From Bacteroidales bacterium (GTDB lineage: Bacteria > Bacteroidota > Bacteroidia > Bacteroidales > JAADGE01), in assembly GCA_021648725.1 (NCBI GenBank), contig JAKISF010000011.1:1-64000 (forward strand): a DNA stretch of 64,000 nt. The letters are read 5' to 3'. The number at the start of each line of letters is the position of its first letter. Position 1 is the stretch's first letter. The notes under the pieces are model-generated. The model was not told where the DNA came from and searched no databases. It saw nothing but the letters and a program-made list of their open reading frames with translations. The position numbers and the translations under genes are program-made. Below, piece by piece: positions 9,059-17,798 of the stretch.

Positions 9059-10228
9059 ATGGCAAAAATACTTGTAATTGACGACGAAAAAGCAATCCGA
9101 AACTCCTTGAAAGATATTTTAGAATATGAAAAACACGAAGTTATTCTTGCAGAAGACGGAAAACAAGGCTTAAAAGAACTTGAAAATAATGAATTTGAAA
9201 TAGCCCTTTGCGATATTAAGATGCCAGGGATTGACGGTATTGAAGTTCTCGAAAAAGTTATTGAAAAAGGAATTGATGTTCGATTTATTCTGATTTCAGG
9301 ACACGGAACGGTTGACACGGCAGTCGGAGCAATAAAAAAAGGTGCTTTTGATTTTATTGAAAAACCCCTTGATTTAAACCGCTTGTTAATTACAATTAAA
9401 AATGCTTTGGAAGTAGGTAAATTAGTTACCGAAACAAAAGTTCTGAAAAAACGTGTAAGCAAAAAATACGAAATGGTGGGCAATTCGGAAGCTTTACAAC
9501 ATATAAGAGAAATGGTTGACAAAGTTGCCGAAACTGATGCTCGTGTTTTAATTACCGGCAATAACGGAACCGGAAAAGAATTAGTTGCACATCGTTTGCA
9601 CGAAAAAAGTAAAAGATGTAAACAGCCTTTTGTAGAAGTTAATTGTGCGGCAATTCCTTCGGAACTTATTGAAAGTGAGCTGTTCGGGCATGAGAAAGGT
9701 TCTTTTACTTCGGCACACAAACAAAGAACAGGAAAGTTTGAACAAGCTAACGGAGGCACAATTTTTTTGGATGAAATCGGAGATATGAGCCTTTCGGCAC
9801 AAGCCAAAGTTTTAAGGGCTTTGCAGGAAAACAAAATTTCACGTGTAGGAAGTGATAAACAAATTAAAGTTGATGTAAGAGTTATTGCAGCTACAAATAA
9901 AAATTTAAAAGACGAAATTGCCGAAAAAAGGTTCAGAGAAGATTTATATCACAGGTTAAGTGTAATTTTAATTCATGTTCCTGCATTAAACGAAAGAACA
10001 GAGGATATTCCGTTACTTGCTGAACATTTTATGACACAAATTACAAAAGAACATGGTACTGCAAAATTAAAATTTGATAAAGCTGCAATAAAGGAACTTC
10101 AAAAAATAAATTGGACAGGAAATATTAGAGAATTCAGGAATGTTATTGAACGTTTAATTATTCTTTGTGATGAGAAAATAACAGCAAACGATGTGAAAAT
10201 GTTTGCACAACCTATCGGGAAACAGTAA
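9059..10228 (+). CDS. NtrC-like response regulator with AAA+ domain, no DNA-binding domain
   Basis: A 389-residue two-component regulator. A receiver domain (1-120) has the phosphoacceptor D52 (CDIKMPG). A sigma-54-type AAA+ domain follows, with Walker A GNNGTGKE (167-174), Walker B IFLDEIGD (235-242) and sensor II region WTGNIREFRNVIERL (352-366). Two departures stand out. The sigma-54 contact loop, normally GAFTGA, reads GSFTSA (214-219), and the protein stops about 15 residues after the AAA+ domain, so the Fis-type helix-turn-helix is absent. It may act from solution or on a different partner. No cognate kinase is adjacent. Confidence 0.88.
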   Translation: MAKILVIDDEKAIRNSLKDILEYEKHEVILAEDGKQGLKELENNEFEIALCDIKMPGIDGIEVLEKVIEKGIDVRFILISGHGTVDTAVGAIKKGAFDFIEKPLDLNRLLITIKNALEVGKLVTETKVLKKRVSKKYEMVGNSEALQHIREMVDKVAETDARVLITGNNGTGKELVAHRLHEKSKRCKQPFVEVNCAAIPSELIESELFGHEKGSFTSAHKQRTGKFEQANGGTIFLDEIGDMSLSAQAKVLRALQENKISRVGSDKQIKVDVRVIAATNKNLKDEIAEKRFREDLYHRLSVILIHVPALNERTEDIPLLAEHFMTQITKEHGTAKLKFDKAAIKELQKINWTGNIREFRNVIERLIILCDEKITANDVKMFAQPIGKQ

Positions 10229-10234
10229 AACAAA

Positions 10235-10261
10235 CCTGACAGGTGTTTAAAACTTGTCAGG
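10235..10261. terminator. Bidirectional hairpin between convergent genes
   Basis: CCTGACAGGT (10235-10244) pairs with ACTTGTCAGG (10252-10261), allowing one G-U pair, around a 7-base loop. It sits between the converging regulator and DUF5916 genes; no long T run follows. Confidence 0.5.
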
Positions 10262-10269
10262 ATTTGAGC

Positions 10270-12900
10270 TTAGTGAATAAACCGATAAGATATTTTTATT
10301 AAAAATACATCAAGGGCATTTACCTTAAACATATCTTTTAAATTGTTGCCTAAATTAAATGCTCCGTCAGAACTGAAACCGGTTTTATCTTGCGACCAAA
10401 CAATATATAATAAAGACCCCGGTTTATATTCCCACCTTAATACTAAATTTGAACGAAATTGCTGATAATTAAAATCCGGTTTTCCGATATAATAATCATA
10501 AATACCGTTACCGTTTTCAGATATTCCGAATATCTCATCATTTAACAAATAGTTTATTTCATTTTCCGGAAATGTATAAAACCTATCTTCATAATTGCTG
10601 TTTCTTGAATCTGTAATCTTTTTATAGTCAGAATATAAGCCTGCACTTATAAAGGGAGCACCGTAATATTGAACAGTAAAATCCGGTGTAAGATTAAAAT
10701 TAATTCTAATTGTTGCAGAGAAAGTTTTTTGATTTATCGTACCGAATAAATACCTATCTTCGCCATTATAATTTTCGGTAGAAATATATTGAAGTTCGGT
10801 ATTATTATAATTATACCTCGGAGATATTGAAACAGACAGCACATTTATCGGTTGATAGCGTATATTGGCAAATATTCCGTAACTTCTCGATGACTCGTCT
10901 TGTCCGTAATTATCCCAAAAACGAGTGTTAATGGTAAGTTTCTTTGTAGAATTTGTTCCGAGTCCGAAACTGTAATTGAAACCTCCCGGTGTAATCATTG
11001 CCGGACCTCCTCTTAAAATAGAATTGTCAACATTCTTTCGTTCAAAAGTAGCATTTAAACTTAACGTCCAAAAGTTTTTAAATTGCAACCAACTGCCTAA
11101 TTGCCCGCCGAGAAATGTGCTTGTTCCGCTGTAATCCCAACCCGACCATTCGTTAGCATTTAGTCCTACTTGATTGAAAATTGAAAAAGGGTCGGTTATT
11201 TTATAACCTGCCCAAACATATTGAAACAATGTGTTTGCCCTTCTCATATATCCGATGTCGTTTAATTCAATTCCGGGAGAACGCCAAGTAAAATTTGCAG
11301 CATATCGCAAGCCTTTACTTGCTTGTTTTCCGAAGTTAATATTTCCGCCGTAACCGGATAAAACTGTTCTTGTTGAATCATAATTCATGTAATCGGCATC
11401 AGGTCTTTGAAAATATCTTCGAGAAGATAGCTGCTGCTCGGAAATGGCTGTTGTACTTCCTTCAATTCTGCTTCCTGCAAATTTTGCCGAAAAATAGTAT
11501 TTTTTATTCTTGAAAAATTGCATAAAATCTAAACCGCCGGTTAAAGCTGATGAATTTAAGAAATCTAAATTTTTGTTATCAATAAATCGATATGTTGAAG
11601 TCATCATTCCTCCGAAAATTGTATTTCCGTCATTCATATCTTTTTGTAATCTTGCAGCTAAAAAATTTGTATATGGTTCAACTTCCTCGTTTCTTTCAAT
11701 TCCGTTGAGGTTTATTTTTGCAAATTCTCTGTTTGTTAAACTTTCTATAATTCCTATTGAAACTCCGGACTTTGTTTTGCCGGTTAATTTAAGGGCTCCT
11801 ATAATTCTTGTGTTTTCAGGCATTTTTACATATTCATCCCTGGATGTTTCCGGATAATATTTAGGGTTTGAACCCAACCTTCGCGAATAAAATAGATTAT
11901 CTCTCGACCAAGGACTTCCTCCGGGTGTAATTTGATAATCAGTTATATTATTTCCTTCAACAAAAAACGGTCTTTTTTCGCTGAAAAATGTTTCAAATGC
12001 CGTTAGATTTACCTCCGAAGGGTCAGCTTCTACTTGTCCAAAATCCGGATTTACGGCAAAATCAAGTGTGAGGTTATTTGTAATTCCGATTTTTCCGTCA
12101 ATTCCGGCATTAAATATTAAATCTTTTCCGTCGGCATAAGGGTTTCCGTATTCTTTTTCATATAATTCAAGTTTTGTTGAAAAATAAGGAGAAATCTCGA
12201 TTTGCCTTTTCGGACTTAAGTCGTGAATACCGTTTAGTTCTCCGAAGTTACTTGTCCAACTTGATGATTCTTTCGGAATATATTGCCATATACTCCACTC
12301 TTTATTTCGGAATATATATCTTACAATTTCTAAACCCCAGGTTTGATTTTTCTTATTGCTGAAACGTAGCTGACTCAGAGGTATTTTCATTTCAGCTGTC
12401 CAACCGTTTTTTGTTTTTGTAGTTTTTGTTATCCATAGAGGATCCCATGTGTCATCTGTGTCTTCAATGTTGTCATTAACAGAAACAGCATCGGATCTAA
12501 CACCCGAAGCACTAACGGCAAAAATAAATGCTGTTTTTTTATCATTATAACTGTCAATTTGAATTGCAACCAAATCTCCGTCCCAACTATCTCGCCTCGA
12601 CATTCTTTTTTCAATTTTTTCGGGTTCGGAATCTAATGCATTAATTGCAACATATAAATTGTTATCGTCATATAATATTTTAAATTCTGTTTTTTGTGTC
12701 GGGTTATCAGCTTCATTTGGTTCAAGTTGAGTGAAATTATTTCCCCAACTGACTTTTTCCCATTCGTTTTCATCAATAATCCCGTCAATTTTTATTGATG
12801 ATTTGTGTATTTTTTCAGTAGTGTATGATGACTTTGTTTGCCCCGAAACAGAGACATATAAGATACTGAAAATATATAAAAGGAATATGCATTTTTTCAT
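10270..12900 (-). CDS. DUF5916 outer-membrane protein with CBM9-like N-terminal domain
   Basis: An 876-residue exported protein. A signal peptide (about 1-20) is followed by a carbohydrate-binding family 9-like domain (about 28-210; KIDGIIDENEWEKV, NNLYVAINA, GWTAEMKIPLSQL). The large C-terminal DUF5916 region (about 230-876) has alternating aromatic strands and ends in Phe-Ile-His after SYRF, as expected of an outer-membrane beta-barrel. The motif FFSEKRPFFVEG marks the junction, as in other family members. Function is not established; family members often lie beside proteases or polysaccharide genes, but here the neighbours are regulators. Transcription is convergent with the upstream regulator gene. 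Confidence 0.85.
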   Translation of the reverse strand: MKKCIFLLYIFSILYVSVSGQTKSSYTTEKIHKSSIKIDGIIDENEWEKVSWGNNFTQLEPNEADNPTQKTEFKILYDDNNLYVAINALDSEPEKIEKRMSRRDSWDGDLVAIQIDSYNDKKTAFIFAVSASGVRSDAVSVNDNIEDTDDTWDPLWITKTTKTKNGWTAEMKIPLSQLRFSNKKNQTWGLEIVRYIFRNKEWSIWQYIPKESSSWTSNFGELNGIHDLSPKRQIEISPYFSTKLELYEKEYGNPYADGKDLIFNAGIDGKIGITNNLTLDFAVNPDFGQVEADPSEVNLTAFETFFSEKRPFFVEGNNITDYQITPGGSPWSRDNLFYSRRLGSNPKYYPETSRDEYVKMPENTRIIGALKLTGKTKSGVSIGIIESLTNREFAKINLNGIERNEEVEPYTNFLAARLQKDMNDGNTIFGGMMTSTYRFIDNKNLDFLNSSALTGGLDFMQFFKNKKYYFSAKFAGSRIEGSTTAISEQQLSSRRYFQRPDADYMNYDSTRTVLSGYGGNINFGKQASKGLRYAANFTWRSPGIELNDIGYMRRANTLFQYVWAGYKITDPFSIFNQVGLNANEWSGWDYSGTSTFLGGQLGSWLQFKNFWTLSLNATFERKNVDNSILRGGPAMITPGGFNYSFGLGTNSTKKLTINTRFWDNYGQDESSRSYGIFANIRYQPINVLSVSISPRYNYNNTELQYISTENYNGEDRYLFGTINQKTFSATIRINFNLTPDFTVQYYGAPFISAGLYSDYKKITDSRNSNYEDRFYTFPENEINYLLNDEIFGISENGNGIYDYYIGKPDFNYQQFRSNLVLRWEYKPGSLLYIVWSQDKTGFSSDGAFNLGNNLKDMFKVNALDVFLIKISYRFIH

Positions 12901-13117
12901 TTTGGTTAAAGTGTTTTAAAAGTTAAGATGTTTTATTAATTATGCCAAATATCGTATTTTATCATTAATAATATAAAAGAATGTGCCAAACAAATTTTAT
13001 GAAATAACAAACAGCGATAACAGATAAATATAAGCAGTTCGTTGTTCTTAAGTTTGTGTTTGTAATATAGAAAGCGTCTTTTCGGGAATATAAATACATC
13101 CGTAATTATTTTTAAGT

Positions 13118-13125
13118 TAAATTTG
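13118..13125 (+). promoter_or_regulatory. Possible -7 element for LytS-type kinase
   Basis: TAAATTTG matches TAnnTTTG and ends 17 bases before the GTG start. No clear -33 TTTG is present at the expected spacing. Confidence 0.35.
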
Positions 13126-13142
13126 TAAAAATAATTGTTTTC

Positions 13143-14240
13143 GTGACGTTTTCAGAAAAAATAAAAAATATTGACTATAAAAGAATTGCATACCATATAT
13201 TGTTTTGGTCTGTAGTTACTGTTTCTTATGATGCGGTTTCGTCTTTTATTTATGACAGACCTTTTCTGCAAACACTATTGCATGATATAAAATATTATAC
13301 TCCGACTGATATGTTGGGAGTCTATTTTATGTTGTATTTTTTAATACCGAAGTTTTTATTGAATAAAGAATATTTAAAATTTTCTTTATTTTCTTTTCTG
13401 TTTTTTTTCATTTTAATATTTATTGCAACTCTCCCTTTTCAATACTTCGGGCATTTTGTTGATTATACCGATTTTTATTTAGCCGAGGGGAAACCGTTTC
13501 CTACATTTGAATCGTTTGTTTATAAGAACTTTGTGCAAGCCCTGACTGTTAAGTTGATGTTAGTAGGAATTGCATCCTCAATTAAAATAGCAAAAGTTTG
13601 GGTAAAGTCTCAAAAAAGACAACAGAATTTATTAAAAGAAAAACTGGAAATAAACCTTCAATTAAAAGAAGCCGAGTTAAAGTTTTTGAAATCACAAATA
13701 AACCCCCACTTTCTTTTTAATTCTTTAAATAATTTATACAGTTTAACACTTGAAAAATCCCCGAAAGCACCTGAGGTTGTTTTGAAAATTTCATCATTGC
13801 TGGATTATATGTTGTATAAATGCAATGTGCCGAGTATCGAGTTAGATAATGAAATTGAAAATATAAGAAATTATATTGATATTCAAAAAATAAGATACGG
13901 GAACGATACAAATATTGAAATAGACATAAAAGGAGACACCTCAAATATTAAAATTGCTCCTTTGTTGATACTGCCTATTGTAGAAAATGCTTTTAAACAC
14001 GGCTTGGATAAAAATGTAGGGAGAGGTTATATAAAGATTCTTATCGAGGTTGCTGAATATAATGAATTTCATTTATCTGTCAGAAACAGCTTAAGGGGCG
14101 AAAATAATCACAACGGAGAAGGTATAGGAATGAAAAATCTTAAAAAAAGGCTTGAGCTGCAATATCCCGAGAAGTTTATTTTATCAGTTAAATTCTCTGA
14201 TAATGAGTATAAAACAGTAATGCGTTTAAATCTTACATAG
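13143..14240 (+). CDS. LytS/YehU-type sensor histidine kinase
   Basis: A 365-residue membrane kinase. Four hydrophobic helices span about 15-150, then a short coiled coil leads to the His_kinase domain with LKSQINPHFLFNSLNNLYSL split around the phosphoacceptor His (INPHFLFNSL, about residue 190). The ATPase part has LPIVENAFKHG (N-box) and EGIGMKNLKKRLEL (G-box). Such kinases normally work with a LytTR response regulator encoded next door, but none is here; the next gene is acpP after 220 bases. The GTG at 13143 is the first plausible start. Confidence 0.9.
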   Translation: MTFSEKIKNIDYKRIAYHILFWSVVTVSYDAVSSFIYDRPFLQTLLHDIKYYTPTDMLGVYFMLYFLIPKFLLNKEYLKFSLFSFLFFFILIFIATLPFQYFGHFVDYTDFYLAEGKPFPTFESFVYKNFVQALTVKLMLVGIASSIKIAKVWVKSQKRQQNLLKEKLEINLQLKEAELKFLKSQINPHFLFNSLNNLYSLTLEKSPKAPEVVLKISSLLDYMLYKCNVPSIELDNEIENIRNYIDIQKIRYGNDTNIEIDIKGDTSNIKIAPLLILPIVENAFKHGLDKNVGRGYIKILIEVAEYNEFHLSVRNSLRGENNHNGEGIGMKNLKKRLELQYPEKFILSVKFSDNEYKTVMRLNLT

Positions 14241-14386
14241 ACTTTTAAGAAAAAGAAACGGTTTACGTTAAAAATTGTTAAAAGATTTTAATGTAATTAT
14301 TTATCTATTTTGTTGAAGGTTAGATGTTAATCATTTTTAATCCTATTAATATCTTATTTGTTTAAATGCAGAAAAGCACGAATAAT

Positions 14387-14417
14387 TTTGTTTTTTTTGG
14401 AGAATTAATTTTCTTTG
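14387..14417 (+). promoter_or_regulatory. Putative acpP promoter
   Basis: TTTG (14387-14390) and TTTCTTTG (14410-14417) are separated by 19 bases, close to the Bacteroidota -33/-7 consensus with one mismatch in the -7 box. The leader to acpP is about 40 bases. Confidence 0.45.
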
Positions 14418-14460
14418 CAAATTACAAATTAAACTTATTTATTAATTAAAATTTAGTATT

Positions 14461-14697
14461 ATGTCAGACATTGCCTCAAGAGTTAAAGCAATAATTATAG
14501 ACAAATTAGGAGTTGAAGAAAGTGAAGTAACATTAGAAGCCAGTTTCACTGATGATTTAGGTGCAGACTCACTTGACACTGTTGAATTAATCATGGAATT
14601 TGAAAAAGAATTTAATATTGCAATTCCGGATGATAAAGCTGAAACTATTGCAACTGTCGGTAACGCAGTAAGCTATATCGAAGAGAATTCAAAATAA
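14461..14697 (+). CDS. acpP: Acyl carrier protein
   Basis: Carries growing acyl chains as thioesters on a 4'-phosphopantetheine arm during fatty-acid synthesis. The 78-residue acidic protein has the attachment motif [12 protein letters not shown] with the modified serine at position 37. Length and four-helix pattern are typical. It heads the acpP-fabF-rnc order that is conserved in many bacteria; a hairpin in the 69-base gap before fabF may lower downstream expression. Confidence 0.97.
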   Translation: MSDIASRVKAIIIDKLGVEESEVTLEASFTDDLGADSLDTVELIMEFEKEFNIAIPDDKAETIATVGNAVSYIEENSK

Positions 14698-14708
14698 ATG
14701 TATTGTTT

Positions 14709-14740
14709 GAGGGTTATGTTTTTTTAAGAATATAGCCCTC
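14709..14740 (+). terminator. Hairpin between acpP and fabF (partial terminator)
   Basis: GAGGGTTAT (14709-14717) pairs with ATAGCCCTC (14732-14740), with one G-U pair, followed by ACTCTCTTTTT. As acpP is usually made in large excess over FabF, this could be an attenuating terminator; the T run is interrupted. Confidence 0.5.
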
Positions 14741-14766
14741 ACTCTCTTTTTATTAAAAAACAATTT

Positions 14767-16017
14767 ATGGAATTAAAACGAGTTGTTGTAACCGGTATCG
14801 GTACAATTAATGCTTTGGGTCATAATCTCAATGAAACTTGGGAAAATATGATTAAAGGAGTTAGTGGTGCAGGACCGATCACAAATTTTGATGCAAGCAA
14901 ATTTAAGACAAAATTTGCATGCGAAGTTAAAAATTATGACCCGCTTAAATATTTTAAAAAACCAGTTGCTCGAAAATTAGACAAGTTTACTCAATATGCA
15001 ATTATTGCTGCCGATGAGGCAGTTATAGATGCAAAATTTGATTTTGAAAAAATTAATTTAGACAGAGCAGGTGTAATTTGGGCATCAGGGATAGGCGGTC
15101 TTCAAACTTTCAGAGATGAAATTGTTGAATATACTCAAAGAGACTTTGACCCAAAATTCAATCCGTTTTTTATTCCGAAAATGATTGCAGATATTGCAGC
15201 AGGTCATATTTCAATTAAATATCAATTCAGAGGCCCTAATTATGCAACAGTTTCTGCTTGTGCGTCTTCTTCTCATGCACTTATTGATGCTTATAATCTT
15301 ATTCGATTAGGTAAAGCAGATATTTTTATTTCAGGAGGTTCAGAATATGCTGTGACAGAAGCGGGTGTCGGAGGGTTTAATGCCATGAGAGCACTTTCAA
15401 CCAGAAACGATGATCCTAAAACTGCTTCCAGACCTTTTGATGCCGGAAGAGACGGGTTTGTTATCGGTGACGGCGGAGCAGCTTTAGTTCTTGAAGAATA
15501 TGAACATGCCGTGAAACGCGGAGCCAAAATTTATGCAGAATTTGCAGGCGGCGGAATGACGGGAGATGCCCATCATATTACAGCTCCGCATCCTGAAGGA
15601 AGAGGAGCAACAATGGTTATGAAAGCAGCTATTGAAGATGCCGAATTAACCCCGGAAGATATTGATTATGTAAATTTACACGGCACATCTACCGGTTTAG
15701 GCGATATTGCTGAAACTAAGGCAGTTGCCAATGTTTTTGGAGAGCATGCTTATAATTTAAGTATCAGTTCAACAAAATCAATGACAGGTCATTTGCTCGG
15801 AGCAACAGGAGCAATTGAAGCTATGGCATCTATTATGGCTATTAAAACAGGAGATATTCCACCGACTATTAATCACTTTGAGTTAGAGCCGCAAATTGAT
15901 TCTAAACTTGATTTTACCTTTAATAAATCAAAACATCGTGAAGTAAGAGCTGCATTGAGTAATACATTTGGATTCGGGGGTCATAATGCATCATTAATTT
16001 TTAAGAAATTTGAATAA
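14767..16017 (+). CDS. fabF: Beta-ketoacyl-ACP synthase II
   Basis: Condenses malonyl-ACP with acyl-ACP in the elongation cycle of fatty-acid synthesis. The 416-residue thiolase-fold enzyme shows the nucleophile C165 (SACASSSHA) and the two catalytic histidines in NLHGTSTGLGD and SMTGHLLGATGA. A GFGGHNASL motif lies near the C-terminus. Length is normal. It lies between acpP and rnc with short gaps, consistent with one transcription unit. Confidence 0.97.
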   Translation: MELKRVVVTGIGTINALGHNLNETWENMIKGVSGAGPITNFDASKFKTKFACEVKNYDPLKYFKKPVARKLDKFTQYAIIAADEAVIDAKFDFEKINLDRAGVIWASGIGGLQTFRDEIVEYTQRDFDPKFNPFFIPKMIADIAAGHISIKYQFRGPNYATVSACASSSHALIDAYNLIRLGKADIFISGGSEYAVTEAGVGGFNAMRALSTRNDDPKTASRPFDAGRDGFVIGDGGAALVLEEYEHAVKRGAKIYAEFAGGGMTGDAHHITAPHPEGRGATMVMKAAIEDAELTPEDIDYVNLHGTSTGLGDIAETKAVANVFGEHAYNLSISSTKSMTGHLLGATGAIEAMASIMAIKTGDIPPTINHFELEPQIDSKLDFTFNKSKHREVRAALSNTFGFGGHNASLIFKKFE

Positions 16018-16026
16018 TCAGGTTTT

Positions 16027-16755
16027 GTGACGGGTTCTTCTAAAAAAAGTCCTTGTGTTAACAGAAGATTTATAAAATCTTTAAAAAAACTTTTAGGCTT
16101 TAAACCTAAGGATATTAATTATTATGTCTTAGCATTTACACATAAATCTGCTGATTTTAACGAATGTTATGAAGTTTCTCTTCAAAACAATGAACGTCTT
16201 GAATTTTTAGGAGATGCAATTTTAGATGCAGTGATAAGTGAATTGCTTTATAAAAGATTTCCTACTGCGAATGAAGGTTTTTTAACTCAGATGAGAACAA
16301 AAATAGTTAACGGAAAAAAGTTAACGGAACTTGCTAAGAAATTAAATATAAACAAGCTGCTATTTGTAAAATCTGAAAAAAGCATTTCTGAGAGGATATA
16401 TGAAGATGCTTTTGAAGCTCTGATAGGAGCAATATATCTTGACCGAGGATTTAAATATGCGAAACAGTTTGTGTCTCAGAAAATTATGGTTGAACATATT
16501 GATTTGAATAAACTTAAATTTGTTGATACAAATTATAAGAGTAGAATTATTGAGTGGTCGCAAAAACATAAAATTGAAATAGAGTTTTGTACAGATTTTA
16601 TTTCGGAAGTTTCAAAAGACTTTAATTCGCAACTAAAAATTAACGGAAAAATAATAGGAGAGGGGAAAGCATATTCAAAAAAAGAAGCTGAACAGTTTGC
16701 ATCTAAGCAGGCACTTGAGAAAATTAAAGAAGGATCGTTTAATCTAAAACCTTGA
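16027..16755 (+). CDS. rnc: Ribonuclease III
   Basis: Cleaves double-stranded RNA, including rRNA precursors. An N-terminal endonuclease domain (about 15-165) holds the signature NERLEFLGDAILDAVISELL and the second acidic site EDAFEALIGAIYLD. A dsRNA-binding domain covers about 172-240 (KSRIIEWSQKH...KKEAEQFASKQAL). At 242 residues it is slightly longer than the Escherichia coli enzyme because of a basic N-terminal extension. The start is GTG at 16027, nine bases after fabF. Its TGA overlaps the TTG start of the next gene. Confidence 0.96.
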   Translation: MTGSSKKSPCVNRRFIKSLKKLLGFKPKDINYYVLAFTHKSADFNECYEVSLQNNERLEFLGDAILDAVISELLYKRFPTANEGFLTQMRTKIVNGKKLTELAKKLNINKLLFVKSEKSISERIYEDAFEALIGAIYLDRGFKYAKQFVSQKIMVEHIDLNKLKFVDTNYKSRIIEWSQKHKIEIEFCTDFISEVSKDFNSQLKINGKIIGEGKAYSKKEAEQFASKQALEKIKEGSFNLKP

Positions 16756-17177
16756 AAAAAATAAGATTTAAGCCGGAAATTATTCAAAAGAATGAAGTTA
16801 TCGGGATTTCATCTTTATATGCCGATTATAAAATTGCTTGGTCTTTGAATGATACTCTTAAAATTAGCTTGTCAAAAGTTGAGGATATCTCTGTTGAGAT
16901 GAAAAGAAATGAAAAAAACGAAATTTTGAATTTTTCTTTGTTTTCATTTTTTAATTCTGATGAAGATGCTTTTTTATTATTGTCAAACCAAGATAAGGGA
17001 AAAAAATTATCTTTAAAATACAAAAACATTGATTATTTTCTTTTCGTTAAAACTGATTCTGTCCAAATGAGAGAGATACTACAAAGAATTAGTAATTCCG
17101 ATTTTATAAACGGCAGTTTTATACTGCAAGCAGATAATGTTTTAAAAAAGATAATGAGCAAAATATTTGAAGTTTAA
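16752..17177 (+). CDS. IPExxxVDY-family-like protein of unknown function
   Basis: A 141-residue protein in the position, after rnc, that the Bacteroidota-specific IPExxxVDY family usually holds. The family traits ISSLYADYKIAWSLN near the N-terminus and a DYFLF strand near residue 95 are present, but the namesake IPExxxVDY has drifted to LSLKYKNIDY. Pyruvate kinase, the usual next gene, is absent. The start is TTG at 16752, overlapping the rnc stop as TTGA, which suggests coupled translation; there is no earlier or better start. Function is unknown. Confidence 0.7.
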   Translation: MKKIRFKPEIIQKNEVIGISSLYADYKIAWSLNDTLKISLSKVEDISVEMKRNEKNEILNFSLFSFFNSDEDAFLLLSNQDKGKKLSLKYKNIDYFLFVKTDSVQMREILQRISNSDFINGSFILQADNVLKKIMSKIFEV

Positions 17178-17203
17178 AATAACTTTCGAGGAAAAAATCA
17201 GAC

Positions 17204-17734
17204 TTAGTTTAATATTTCAACACTTTTTAAAACCATAACATCTTCATACTCGTCTGCAAGACCTATGTATCTATTTTCTATTTTCCAGAATAACTTAAAA
17301 ACTACATCTTTAATTTCCGGATTAGAAACTAATTCAGGAAAAAATGAATCTTCAACCTCTTTATACGAAAATAAACCCTCCTCAACAGGATCAATATCAG
17401 AATAATAAAAATCAATGCTTTTCTCTGTATCTTTTTCAATAAAATGTAATCCTATTTCTCCCTCAACCATACTTGCACTGATAAAATTTGCAAGATAAAC
17501 ACCGTAATTTTTAGTTTCTACGGGCTTACTAATATAATCTTTTTCTGATTCAATAATTATTTCTTCATTCTTTGTGTCATTTGCCGAGTCAATATTATTT
17601 TGTTCATCCTCAACATTAATCGGAACAGTATTTACTGCAACTTCCGGTTCGGATGTGTTCTCTTCTTTATTCTCAGTATTGCAAGCAACAGAAAACAATA
17701 AAATTATTAACAAACAGATAACTGAATTTTTCAT
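17204..17734 (-). CDS. Putative lipoprotein of unknown function
   Basis: A 176-residue exported protein with a lipoprotein signal (MKNSVICLLIILLFSVAC, lipidated Cys18). A low-complexity acidic Glu/Asn/Asp linker (19-65) is typical of surface or outer-membrane lipoproteins. A compact C-terminal part (about 70-176) contains NYGVYLANFISAS. I recognise no domain. It has its own promoter and converges on the rnc cluster with only 26 bases between the stops. Confidence 0.75.
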   Translation of the reverse strand: MKNSVICLLIILLFSVACNTENKEENTSEPEVAVNTVPINVEDEQNNIDSANDTKNEEIIIESEKDYISKPVETKNYGVYLANFISASMVEGEIGLHFIEKDTEKSIDFYYSDIDPVEEGLFSYKEVEDSFFPELVSNPEIKDVVFKLFWKIENRYIGLADEYEDVMVLKSVEILN

Positions 17735-17750
17735 ATTTTTTGGTTTTCAC

Positions 17751-17782
17751 AAATTTAAGTTATTAAAATCATAATTTCAAAT
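17751..17782 (-). promoter_or_regulatory. Promoter of the 176-residue lipoprotein gene
   Basis: Read on the minus strand: TTTG (17782-17779), a 20-base spacer, then TAAATTTG (17758-17751), a full match to the Bacteroidota consensus. The ATG is 16 bases downstream. Confidence 0.6.
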
Positions 17783-17798
17783 GAAATTTATATTTAGC

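Noticed and set aside
9037-9834. 265-residue open frame on the minus strand
   Set aside because: It lies antisense to the AAA+ regulator, has Ser/Phe-rich low-complexity sequence typical of a reversed gene, and no domain.
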